From contig JAFZUS010000018.1 of the NCBI GenBank assembly GCA_017618275.1, forward strand, positions 17,107 to 81,106: DNA of 64,000 bases. Reading direction: 5' to 3'. Numbering within the stretch: the first letter of the stretch is position 1; every line of letters starts with the position of its first letter. A program made the position numbers and the translations under genes. The notes beneath the pieces were generated by a model. The model saw only the letters and a program-made list of their open reading frames with translations, made no database searches and was not told where the DNA came from. Source of the stretch: Prevotella sp. Its GTDB lineage: Bacteria; Bacteroidota; Bacteroidia; Bacteroidales; Bacteroidaceae. Shown here one piece after another: positions 8,418-17,143 of this stretch.

Positions 8418-10193
8418 ATGAATATAAGACATCTTATCCTTCTGGCAATCATCATATTTCTTGGCACAGACAGTGTCAGAGCAGATGGTGATTACAAAAA
8501 CGACAAAAGATACCTCGAGTTGCGCGACTCGATGCATCATGCTTTCAACGATGCCGACAGCGCCCGTTTCTACCCTGCCGTGAAAAACCTCGAAAAATAT
8601 CTTCTAGAGCAGAACGACCTACACGCATACTATACTCAGCGCTGCAATGAGATTATCTTCCAACTGAATCGTCAAAATATCTACGAGGCCTATATCCTTG
8701 GGCGCAACCTCTCGATGGAATTACGCGAAAAGAAGTTGGACAAGGAAATGTTCATGGCCTATAATATGTTAGGTCACCTGAACCGTTATTGCGGTAACAA
8801 GGAGGCTGCCAGGCGCAACTTCCGTCACGTCATTGACGAGATGGAGAAATACGGCTATTACGAAAGCATACCGCCCATCTACATGAATCTCGTCAACGTA
8901 GAGATAGATGAAAACCCCGAGGAAGCACGGGAGTTGTTGGAGAAGGCTTTGGAGATTTCCAAGAAATACTCGCCGGAGCGCGTATTCGACATTGAGACCC
9001 GCAAGACACTCAGTTACTATAACAGCGGCGACATCGACAAATTCATCGAAGGATATCAGAAATACCGCAAGGGTGTAGAAGAAGGCAAGTCGTCAGTTCA
9101 CGGTCGTGCGATAGAAGCCTATTATCTGGCTTGTATGGGAAAGACCGACGAAGCCATTGCACTGGCCAGGAAAGAGTTTGGCGATGACAGTAACGACATC
9201 ATCACCAAGATCTATGAGATGGCAGGAAGATGGAAGGAGGCCTATGAGTCGCTTCGCAAGGGAACCGAAGCCAAAGATTCCGCTAATAATGTCGTACTCA
9301 TTAACAGTATGGCGGGAGTCCGCGAGCAACTGACACTTCATGATGTAGAGTTGAAAACGGCGCATAACCGAACAATTGCATTCTCTATCGGTATCCTGTT
9401 GTTAGCACTGCTCGTGACTGCTCTCTCCTATATCGTACTCAACCGCCGCAAGCACCTGAAGGAACTGAAGGTCGCCTACAACCACGCTCTGGAGTCGGAC
9501 CGCATGAAGACAGCGTTCATCCAGAATGTCAGTCATGAGGTGCGTACCCCACTGAATATCATTAGCGGGTTCTCGCAAATCATCGCTAATCCAGAACTCA
9601 CCAACGATTCCGAAGAACGCCAACACATGGCCCAGATGATGCAGAAGAACTGTCACCAGATTACCTCAATCATTGACGAGATGCTGGAACTCTCGTTCAG
9701 TGAGTCGACAGAAGATGCCGTCAAGGAGGACCTCGTGGAAATCAACGACATGTTGCGCGACCTGTTGCAGGAGAACCAACCCCTCGTCAGCCCAAACACA
9801 CAGTTGAAGTTTGAAACCACCATCAACGACGACTTCGCACTGACCACCAATCAGGTAATGCTCAGGCGAGCCCTCGGTACACTGATAGACAATGCCATCA
9901 AGAACACGACGGAAGGTGCCATCACGCTAAAAGCCTCAGCCCTCGGCATCCAGTTGATTCTGGCAGTGGAAGATACCGGACCTGGTATTCCACCCGAACA
10001 GGCAGAACATATCTTTGAGCGATTTGTCAAACTCAACGAGTTCAAGGAGGGTCTCGGCCTCGGACTGCCCCTGTGCCGAACCCTGATTAAGAGACTCGGC
10101 GGCAATGTGCTGCTCGACAAGACCTTCAAAGGTCCAGGTTGCCGCTTCGTCATCACCCTGCCAATAAATGAGAGTGAAGAAACATTTACGTAA
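8418..10193 (+). CDS. TPR-containing sensor histidine kinase
   Basis: A membrane sensor kinase of 591 residues. The chosen start MNIRHLILLA gives a signal peptide and lies downstream of a clear promoter; an earlier ATG at 8349 would contain it. Periplasmic tetratricopeptide-like helices fill about residues 25-310, a transmembrane helix lies at about 318-338, the HisKA box has His373 in VSHEVRTPLN, and the ATPase domain has N-box LIDNAIKNT, G1 DTGPGIP and G2 GLGLGLPL. All catalytic boxes are intact. No receiver domain or response regulator is adjacent. The MBL-fold gene follows after 7 bp. Confidence 0.88.
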   Translation: MNIRHLILLAIIIFLGTDSVRADGDYKNDKRYLELRDSMHHAFNDADSARFYPAVKNLEKYLLEQNDLHAYYTQRCNEIIFQLNRQNIYEAYILGRNLSMELREKKLDKEMFMAYNMLGHLNRYCGNKEAARRNFRHVIDEMEKYGYYESIPPIYMNLVNVEIDENPEEARELLEKALEISKKYSPERVFDIETRKTLSYYNSGDIDKFIEGYQKYRKGVEEGKSSVHGRAIEAYYLACMGKTDEAIALARKEFGDDSNDIITKIYEMAGRWKEAYESLRKGTEAKDSANNVVLINSMAGVREQLTLHDVELKTAHNRTIAFSIGILLLALLVTALSYIVLNRRKHLKELKVAYNHALESDRMKTAFIQNVSHEVRTPLNIISGFSQIIANPELTNDSEERQHMAQMMQKNCHQITSIIDEMLELSFSESTEDAVKEDLVEINDMLRDLLQENQPLVSPNTQLKFETTINDDFALTTNQVMLRRALGTLIDNAIKNTTEGAITLKASALGIQLILAVEDTGPGIPPEQAEHIFERFVKLNEFKEGLGLGLPLCRTLIKRLGGNVLLDKTFKGPGCRFVITLPINESEETFT

Positions 10194-10200
10194 TTATAAT

Positions 10201-10935
10201 ATGAGAAAAAGTATTTTTACCATCCTGCTCGGCTGTCTGACAGCCGCCAGTTGCAATGCCGCCCAGAAAGTGGACGAGTTTACCACCAAGAACGGCAAGA
10301 AAGTCACCATCACGTGCATCAAGCACGCCTGTATCGAAATCAATTACGACGGCACGGAGATCCAGATCGACCCCGTGGGTGCCAATATCACACCCGTCAC
10401 CGACTACGCCCAGTTCCCGAAGGCCAACATCATCCTCATCACCCATGAGCACAAGGATCACTTCGAGCGCGAGGCCATCACCTGCATCCGCACCCCGGCT
10501 ACAACGGTCTACTCCAACATGGCTGTCTACAATATGTTCCGCAACAGCCTCCCGCTGAGCAATGGCGACAGCATCACCTATCGCCAGGACATCACCATCA
10601 AAGCCGTGCCAGCCTACAACTACACCGAAGGCCACACACAGTTCCATCCGAAAGGACGTGACAACGGCTATATCCTCAGCCTCGACGGACTGCGCATCTA
10701 CATCGCCGGCGACACGGAGGACATCCCCGAGATGGCCGAAATCAAGGATATCGACATTGCTTTTCTGCCTTGCAACCAGCCCTACACGATGACCGTCGAC
10801 CAACTGGTGAAGGCGGCCCGCACCATCATGCCAAAGGTGCTCTTTCCCTATCACTATAGCCAGACACCCATCTCACAGGCCGTCATGAAACTCGCAGGCA
10901 GCGGCATCGACGTCCGCATCCGCGACTACCAATAA
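10201..10935 (+). CDS. Secreted metallo-beta-lactamase-fold hydrolase (UlaG-like)
   Basis: A 244-residue MBL-fold protein with an N-terminal signal peptide (MRKSIFTILLGCLTAASC), possibly a lipoprotein with a weak lipobox ending at that Cys. The metal motif THEHKDHF (HxHxDH) lies near residue 81; a later Asp in IAGDTED and a His in FPYHYSQ could complete the site. It resembles UlaG-like and L-ascorbate 6-phosphate lactonase-like proteins, but the substrate is unknown. The start at 10201 was preferred to one inside the kinase gene. It sits 7 bp after the kinase, suggesting co-expression. Confidence 0.83.
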   Translation: MRKSIFTILLGCLTAASCNAAQKVDEFTTKNGKKVTITCIKHACIEINYDGTEIQIDPVGANITPVTDYAQFPKANIILITHEHKDHFEREAITCIRTPATTVYSNMAVYNMFRNSLPLSNGDSITYRQDITIKAVPAYNYTEGHTQFHPKGRDNGYILSLDGLRIYIAGDTEDIPEMAEIKDIDIAFLPCNQPYTMTVDQLVKAARTIMPKVLFPYHYSQTPISQAVMKLAGSGIDVRIRDYQ

Positions 10936-10975
10936 AGGACGGAGTGCATAAAAAACAAAAGAACGATTTCACAAC

Positions 10976-13420
10976 CTATAGGTGTTTCTTGGGATAGAGA
11001 GCGTCCCACCATGTGGGATCGTCTTTGAGCCACTTGGCAAACCACGCCATCTGCGTGGCAAGCCATTTCTCTTTCTTGCCATACTCGAGGATGTGATGGT
11101 TCTCACCCTGCACCTCGACGAGAGCCACTTCACGTCCCAGGAGTTTCAGGGCTGTAAACATCTGGAGGCTCTCAATGAGCGGCACGTTGGTGTCAGCATT
11201 ACCATGAAGTAATAGCAACGGCGTATGGATCTTGTCGGCATTGAAGAGCGGCGACTGATCGACGTAGAGTTGGCGATGCGACCACGGGTAACTATTGGCC
11301 ATCGACACCTCACTGTAGTTATAACCCCAGTAGCCTTCACCCCAATAACTGGTATGGTTGGTAATGCCGGCATGTGAGACGGCAGCAGCAAAGATGTCCG
11401 TCTGCGTCTGGAGATACTGCGTCATAAAACCACCATAGGAGGCACCCATGCAACCAATCTTCTTCGGGTTGATGAAGGGGTGATCCTTGCAGATTTGCTT
11501 CACGCCTTCGATGATATCCTCGGCAGGACCGCGTCCAGCGGTGTTCACATGGCGTGAAGCCCACTCCTGACCAAAGCCTGTTGCTCCACTGGGTTCAAGG
11601 ATATAGGCCACATAGCCTAAGGAGTTCCAATATTGCGGGGCGTAGGGCGACTCGAAATAACGGCTCACAGGTGAACAGCCACCATAATAATACACAATCA
11701 TAGGATACTGCTTCGTGGCATCGAAGTCCTTGGGCAGATAGAGGCGACCATAGACGGTATCGCCCCTCGAGTTTTTGAAATTCCAGTCCTCACAAGTGCC
11801 CACCTCGGCATCGCCGAGTGCGGTTGCACCGTCAAAGAAGGTATATTCGGATTTTCTGGACTTTCCAGAGAGATCCATGACATATGCCGAGGCTGGCTCC
11901 ATCGTCTTATAAGAAAGATAGCCGATGACTGGGGCGTGAGCCGCCACGTCAAAGCGATAGATATCATCGCCTTCTGCAGGGAGTTTGGTGATTTTACCCG
12001 TCTTGGGATTGAGGGCAAAAAGATTCACGTAGTCGCGATCTTCGGCAGTAAAATAGATCTGTCTGTCAGCCCACGACCAGTCAGGTCCGTTGTCGATGGA
12101 GGGATCAAAGTCTTTTGTCATCGGGGTCACCTGCTTCGAGGCAATATCGTAGAGGAAGAGTTCGTTCTCCGTCATGCTCGGCGTTACGCTCTCAGGCAGT
12201 TGGCATCCAATACGGTCGAAGGCCTCGGGTGTGCCTGTAAAAAGGATCTGCGTGCCATCGGGCGAGAAACCGCCACGGCCCAGGAAACCGATACAGGTAA
12301 ACAAGGTGTCCATCTTCAAGGTCTGCGTGTCCATGACAAACACGTCCTCCACCTCCGTCGGGCGCTTGGCCAGACGGGAATATGAGGATACTATCAGAAG
12401 TTTACGACCGTCCTGAGAGATGTCGGAGAGGCGTTCGCCTTTTGTGCCAAAGGTGATGCGCTGGGTAATGCCAGTGGCAATATCGTACTTGGCCAGGTAA
12501 CGCCTGTCGCGCCAACCTAGCTGACGATCATCCATCTCCAGAACCTCAAAGACATCCTTGTCCTCCTTCGGTCCCTTTTCCTCTATCGAGAAAATCAGGT
12601 AGTCCTCTGTGGGCGATACGGTATAACTTCCCTCTGGAATGTCGTAGGCAAACCGGGTGCGGGCTCCGTTGAGGGGTTCCACCTTATATAATACACGCTT
12701 ATTCCCTTCCTTCTCTTCCTCCAACCATGCGATGCTTTTGGGCATCCATCGGGGATTATGCGACGGGCGCGAAATGAGGCGCTGGGTCTTAGTCTCGCGG
12801 AGTTCGTAGTCCCAACGACTGTTGCCACCCCGTTCTGTCGTCTGGTAAGAGACAACGACAAACTGTCCGTCGGCAGAGAGGGAGATGCCCCTCACACGCT
12901 TGCCGTCGGTGAGGTCGTGAACCATATAGGGATGTCTGTTCTCAAGGGTATAGGCGATGGCCTGAGGCGCATCGATGGTAACATGGATGGAGTCGGTATC
13001 TTTCGGTTCGGCAAGATACTTGATGATGAAGGTATGGTGCTCAGGCGCCAGTTTCAGGTCGGGAGAACCTTCTGCCCCGTCGATGAAGAGTTTGTAGTTC
13101 TTCGGGCCTTTCACCTCGATCTTGCCTTTCAAGTAGTCACTATTGTTCACATAGAAGGTGAGCAATCCCACGCTACGACTATCCTCTAACGAAGGTAACA
13201 CCTGACCATCGAACAATTTCGTTACTGGTGATGACAGACTGACTGCATTCAACAGTGTCTTGTCATCGTACTTCTTGCCTTGCACATCGACAGTGTCAAA
13301 GGCAACGGGTGTCGTCACGGCGTGAGGGCCTGCCAGATTAAACTGCGTGATGTCGGTCTTCACTTGCGATGAGGCCATCATGACCGTCATCAGCATGCCA
13401 CATATAAGTATTCGTTTCAT
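10976..13420 (-). CDS. S9 family prolyl oligopeptidase-like serine peptidase
   Basis: An exported peptidase of 814 residues. A signal peptide (MKRILICGMLMTVMMASSQ) leads into a beta-propeller, then the alpha/beta hydrolase domain. The triad can be placed as Ser661 in GASYGGFM, Asp743 in GNADTNVP and His775 in GENHH. The YYYGGCSP and HVNTAGRGPAEDI segments are typical of the dipeptidyl-peptidase IV/acylaminoacyl peptidase group. The start was set at MKRIL because it opens the signal peptide and lies 11 bp after the rsgA stop. It probably degrades peptides in the periplasm. Confidence 0.9.
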   Translation of the reverse strand: MKRILICGMLMTVMMASSQVKTDITQFNLAGPHAVTTPVAFDTVDVQGKKYDDKTLLNAVSLSSPVTKLFDGQVLPSLEDSRSVGLLTFYVNNSDYLKGKIEVKGPKNYKLFIDGAEGSPDLKLAPEHHTFIIKYLAEPKDTDSIHVTIDAPQAIAYTLENRHPYMVHDLTDGKRVRGISLSADGQFVVVSYQTTERGGNSRWDYELRETKTQRLISRPSHNPRWMPKSIAWLEEEKEGNKRVLYKVEPLNGARTRFAYDIPEGSYTVSPTEDYLIFSIEEKGPKEDKDVFEVLEMDDRQLGWRDRRYLAKYDIATGITQRITFGTKGERLSDISQDGRKLLIVSSYSRLAKRPTEVEDVFVMDTQTLKMDTLFTCIGFLGRGGFSPDGTQILFTGTPEAFDRIGCQLPESVTPSMTENELFLYDIASKQVTPMTKDFDPSIDNGPDWSWADRQIYFTAEDRDYVNLFALNPKTGKITKLPAEGDDIYRFDVAAHAPVIGYLSYKTMEPASAYVMDLSGKSRKSEYTFFDGATALGDAEVGTCEDWNFKNSRGDTVYGRLYLPKDFDATKQYPMIVYYYGGCSPVSRYFESPYAPQYWNSLGYVAYILEPSGATGFGQEWASRHVNTAGRGPAEDIIEGVKQICKDHPFINPKKIGCMGASYGGFMTQYLQTQTDIFAAAVSHAGITNHTSYWGEGYWGYNYSEVSMANSYPWSHRQLYVDQSPLFNADKIHTPLLLLHGNADTNVPLIESLQMFTALKLLGREVALVEVQGENHHILEYGKKEKWLATQMAWFAKWLKDDPTWWDALYPKKHL

Positions 13421-13431
13421 ATCTTCTAGAA

Positions 13432-14346
13432 TCAAAAAGCCTCGCGGTACTTGCTCTCGTCCTTGTCATCGAGCATGGAGAGGTAACTCTGGTAACGGCT
13501 CTGGGCGATGTAATGGTCTTCCAGTGCCTGGAGCACGGCACAACCCGGCTCATGGGTGTGCGTGCAGTTGGAAAAGCGGCAGTCCTTGGAGAAACGGAAG
13601 ATCTCGCGGAAATAACTAGTCAACTCCTCGCGTTCCATATCAAAGGTGCCAAAGCCTTTGATGCCTGGCGTGTCGATGAGCCACCCGTCGCCCAAAGGAA
13701 TCATTTCTGAGAAAGTGGTGGTATGCTGACCTGTATTGTGGGCATCGGAGATTTCTGCCGTACGGAGACAGACACCAGGCACCAAGCGGTTGATGAGGGT
13801 GGACTTCCCCACCCCGCTGTTGCCACTGAGGAGCGTGATCTTTCCTTCTAGCAGGGGACGTAGGTCTTCCACACCATCACCCTTCTCAGCGGAGATAGCA
13901 CGACACACATAGCCAATGGTCTCATAGAGGTTCACCATCGCCTCCTGGTAATGGTGGAGGTCATCGTCGAGCAGATCAGTCTTGTTGAACGCCAGTATTA
14001 CGGGCACTCGATAAGCCTCGGCCGAAGCCAGAAAGCGGTCAATAAACGTAGTAGAGGTCTGGGGACGGCTGACTGTGACCACCAGCAATGCCTGATCGAC
14101 ATTGGCGGCAATAATATGGCTCTGCTTAGAAAGATTGATGCTCTTGCGGATGATGTAGTTGCGACGATCTTCGATCTCAGTAATCCATCCATTATCTACC
14201 ATCACCCAGTCACCCACTGCCACAGGGTTCGTACTCCGAATGCCTTTGATACGGAAATTGCCCTTAACCTTACAATCAAGCAGTTGGCCATCGTCCGTAC
14301 GGACGGTGTACCAACTGCCTGTATTCTTAATGACTAAACCGCGCAT
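13432..14346 (-). CDS. rsgA: Ribosome small-subunit-dependent GTPase A
   Basis: A circularly permuted GTPase that helps late 30S subunit maturation. An N-terminal OB fold is followed by G4 [10 protein letters not shown]1 [14 protein letters not shown] and G3 DTPGIKGFG in the permuted order, then a C-terminal zinc motif with [14 protein letters not shown]. 304 residues is the usual size. The start ATG shares one base with the frr stop (TGATG), so translation is coupled to frr. The pairing of two ribosome-cycle genes is sensible. Confidence 0.95.
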   Translation of the reverse strand: MRGLVIKNTGSWYTVRTDDGQLLDCKVKGNFRIKGIRSTNPVAVGDWVMVDNGWITEIEDRRNYIIRKSINLSKQSHIIAANVDQALLVVTVSRPQTSTTFIDRFLASAEAYRVPVILAFNKTDLLDDDLHHYQEAMVNLYETIGYVCRAISAEKGDGVEDLRPLLEGKITLLSGNSGVGKSTLINRLVPGVCLRTAEISDAHNTGQHTTTFSEMIPLGDGWLIDTPGIKGFGTFDMEREELTSYFREIFRFSKDCRFSNCTHTHEPGCAVLQALEDHYIAQSRYQSYLSMLDDKDESKYREAF

Positions 14347-14906
14347 CAGACGGTCATAATCTCCTTGTTCTTCGCTGCAATCAGTTCATCAATCTTCTTG
14401 ATGTACTTGTCGTGTATTTTCTGGAGTTCGAGTTCGGCATCCTTTTCGTTGTCCTCCGAGAGTCCGTCCTTGATGGCCTTCTTCAGTTTCTCCTTGATGT
14501 CGCTACGCACGTTGCGCACCTCCACCTTGGCCTTCTCGGCAATCTTATTACACTGCTTAGTAAGGTCGCGACGGCGCTCCTCAGTGGGGATGGGGATATT
14601 CAGGCGGATAATCTCACCGTTGTTCTCAGGCGTGATGCCCACATCACTGTCCATAATGGCTTTCTCAATGGCACGGATCTCCTTCTTGTCCCAAGGACGG
14701 ATGGCAATGGTACGGGGATCAGGCACGCTGACGTTAGCCACCTGGTTCAAGGGCACCTTACTGCCGTAGGACTCTACCCTAACACCGTCGAGAATGGCCA
14801 CATTGGCACGGCCGGCACGGATGCGGTTCAGTTCTTCCTCGAGGAACATGGCTGCCATCTCCATTCTCTCTTCACTCTTCTTTAATGTCTCTTTTACGTC
14901 TATCAT
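14346..14906 (-). CDS. frr: Ribosome recycling factor
   Basis: Splits post-termination ribosomes together with EF-G. The 186-residue three-helix bundle with inserted beta domain is complete: [19 protein letters not shown] near the N-terminus, [14 protein letters not shown] in the middle, [14 protein letters not shown] and the long C-terminal helices. The start [10 protein letters not shown] is the family start; a further 37 in-frame codons upstream run through the promoter and were left out. First gene of frr-rsgA-S9 peptidase. Confidence 0.96.
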   Translation of the reverse strand: MIDVKETLKKSEERMEMAAMFLEEELNRIRAGRANVAILDGVRVESYGSKVPLNQVANVSVPDPRTIAIRPWDKKEIRAIEKAIMDSDVGITPENNGEIIRLNIPIPTEERRRDLTKQCNKIAEKAKVEVRNVRSDIKEKLKKAIKDGLSEDNEKDAELELQKIHDKYIKKIDELIAAKNKEIMTV

Positions 14907-14937
14907 AAATCTTTCGCCTTTTAGATTATTCTGTTGA

Positions 14938-14969
14938 CAAAAGTAGCACTTTTCCTTGAATCCGCCAAA
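14938..14969 (-). promoter_or_regulatory. Promoter of frr-rsgA
   Basis: On the minus strand -33 TTTG (14969-14966) and -7 TACTTTTG (14945-14938) are 20 bp apart, 31 bp upstream of the frr start. Confidence 0.75.
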
Positions 14970-15037
14970 TTTTTCGTGTCTTTTTTCATTACTTTTAGTC
15001 AAAATTAGGCCTCTCACACAGATTTTAGGCTAAATAA

Positions 15038-15069
15038 TTTGGTAGTCCGAACTCTTTTGTGTATCTTTG
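15038..15069 (+). promoter_or_regulatory. Promoter of the four-kinase operon
   Basis: -33 TTTG (15038-15041) and -7 TATCTTTG (15062-15069) with a 20-bp spacer; the first kinase start is about 28-34 bp further. It is the only promoter of this quality before 24.7 kb on this strand. Confidence 0.8.
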
Positions 15070-15097
15070 CCAATTGGATGACCTATCTATAATAAAT

Positions 15098-17128
15098 ATG
15101 ATCATGGACTTTCAACATATCTCCATCTGTCTGTTGGCTGTACTCGTCATTGCCATCTTGGTCATGATCATATATAACCGTATCTATTACCACCGTGAGA
15201 AGGACATCGACACCCGAACCAGCCAACTAAACACACAACTGGCACTGGTACTCGACTCGAACAAGACACAGGTATGGACTTTCGACCCTATGAAGAGAAT
15301 CTTCGCTGTGCTCCAGGAAGGCAACACCAGAAAGGAATATACACCACTCGACTTCGCCCTGTTCTTTGACAATGACGATTTTTACAAACTGCGCCATCTC
15401 ACCACAGCCATCTACAAGGGAATGGAAGAGGCTGGCACTATCGTAGCCAAAGGCCGGGAGGAAGAAGGGAAACCCACACCAACCTACGAAATCCACGTGT
15501 CCGTGCTCAGCAGAGACAGGCAAGGTACACCCCAGGTTCTGCTCGGTATCCAGCGCGACACAACGAAGGACTTGGCGAATCAGGAAGAGAGCCAAAGGCT
15601 ATCGCTCCGCTACCATAACGTGTTTAACTCCTCGCTTATCGATATGATCTTCTACAACAAGGACGGTATCCTGACAGACATCAACGACAAGGCCTTAGAG
15701 AGTTTCGGCATCAAGGATCGTGAAGCCCTGCTTAAGAGGAAAGTGAAAATCACGGACATCCCCTCATACAGGGACATCGATTTCGAACATTTCGAAAATG
15801 CCGTTTTCTCGTCCATCACCGATATCGATAAGGTGAAGCAAACCGACGAACGCATCCCGGAACTGACTGTTAGCGGGAAATATTATTATGAGGTGACGCT
15901 CAGCACCGTCCGCGACGAGAAGCACAACTTGCACGGTATCATAGCCGCTGGCCGCAACATCACGGAGATGGTACAGTCGCACCACCGTCAGCAAGAGAAA
16001 AGAAAACTTCTGAAAGACACCACGAAAGAGATAGAATCGTATATCACGAATATTAACTTTACGCTCCGTGCGAGTGGTGTACGCATCTTCAACTACCATC
16101 CCGACACCCACGAACTGGATATCTCCAGCGACCTGAACAAGGTGCAGTACCGGCTGTCGCAGATCAGATGCGTGTCGCTTCTGGACCTATCAGACCGCAA
16201 AAGGCTCAGGGGCTTGTTGCTCCGCATGGACCACCGTCGCCAAGGAACCTTCACCACCACCTTCCGCACCATCTTCCGCGACAAGCAGGGGCGACACGTC
16301 TATATGACCTTCATTGCCGTACCTGTGACTGACAAGGACGGTACCATCACCCACTACTTCGGACTGTGCCGCAACGACACGGAGACGATCTACACAGAGA
16401 ACAAACTGCGCGAGGAGACGGAGAAAGCCCACGAGACAGAAAAACTGAAGAATACCTTCCTCACCAACATGAGTTACGAGATACGTACGCCTCTGAATGC
16501 CGTCATCGGGTTTGCAGGACTCTTCAATGCGCCTCACGACGAGGCCGACGAGGTCGTATTTACTGAGGAAATCAAGCACAACACAGCCCAACTGCTGCAA
16601 CTGGTGAACGACGTCCTCTTCATTTCAAAACTCGATGCTAAGATGGTGGAGTTCAACTACCAAGAGACCGACTTTGCCGCCCTCTTCGACGGGTACTGCT
16701 ATATGGGATGGAGCACGCTGAATCCTGGAGTCACCGTATCAACAGAGAATCCATACAACCACCTGATGGTGACCATCGACGAGAAACACCTCTGTGAGGT
16801 GATACAGAAAATCTGCGCCCATGCTGCCAGATGTACCATAGAAGGGTACGTCCGCGCAAAATACGAATACCGCCACGGTGAACTCAGCATCGCGATTGAG
16901 GATACCGGCAAGGGAATACCACCAGAGGCCATGAGCCGCCTCTTCGACCGTTTCACCAAGAACGAGTCGTTACACCAATATGACACAGGACTTGAGTTGC
17001 CTATCATCAAGGAACTGGTGGAACAGATGGGAGGCACCATCGAGATACAATCGGAAGAGGGAAAAGGCACTACGGTCTATGTGATCGTACCGTGTGAGAT
17101 GAGCAGTCTTGAAAAAAAACAGAACTAA
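15098..17128 (+). CDS. PAS-domain pseudo-histidine kinase (Tyr in place of His)
   Basis: First gene of the kinase operon, 676 residues. One transmembrane helix (about residues 7-29) is followed by three PAS-like domains, a HisKA-like helix pair and an ATPase domain. The H-box reads NMSYEIRTPLN, so Tyr460 (codon TAC, 16475-16477) stands where the phospho-accepting His belongs. The N-box is KICAHAARC, with His for the Mg-binding Asn, and the G2 loop is TGLELP in place of GLGLS; G1 DTGKGIP is kept. By these signs it should neither accept phosphate on the usual residue nor bind ATP normally. ATG at 15104 is an alternative start. It is 15 bp from an intact kinase. Confidence 0.87.
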   Translation: MIMDFQHISICLLAVLVIAILVMIIYNRIYYHREKDIDTRTSQLNTQLALVLDSNKTQVWTFDPMKRIFAVLQEGNTRKEYTPLDFALFFDNDDFYKLRHLTTAIYKGMEEAGTIVAKGREEEGKPTPTYEIHVSVLSRDRQGTPQVLLGIQRDTTKDLANQEESQRLSLRYHNVFNSSLIDMIFYNKDGILTDINDKALESFGIKDREALLKRKVKITDIPSYRDIDFEHFENAVFSSITDIDKVKQTDERIPELTVSGKYYYEVTLSTVRDEKHNLHGIIAAGRNITEMVQSHHRQQEKRKLLKDTTKEIESYITNINFTLRASGVRIFNYHPDTHELDISSDLNKVQYRLSQIRCVSLLDLSDRKRLRGLLLRMDHRRQGTFTTTFRTIFRDKQGRHVYMTFIAVPVTDKDGTITHYFGLCRNDTETIYTENKLREETEKAHETEKLKNTFLTNMSYEIRTPLNAVIGFAGLFNAPHDEADEVVFTEEIKHNTAQLLQLVNDVLFISKLDAKMVEFNYQETDFAALFDGYCYMGWSTLNPGVTVSTENPYNHLMVTIDEKHLCEVIQKICAHAARCTIEGYVRAKYEYRHGELSIAIEDTGKGIPPEAMSRLFDRFTKNESLHQYDTGLELPIIKELVEQMGGTIEIQSEEGKGTTVYVIVPCEMSSLEKKQN

Positions 17129-17143
17129 TGTAAGTCGAAGAAG

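Noticed and set aside
10186-10854. 222-codon minus-strand open frame opposite the MBL-fold gene
   Set aside because: Antisense to a gene with a clear HxHxDH motif and signal peptide; Val/Asp/Gly-rich translation is typical of a shadow frame.
15059-15097. GTG at 15059 as start of the first kinase
   Set aside because: It would lie upstream of the -7 element at 15062-15069; ATG at 15098 or 15104 fits the promoter.
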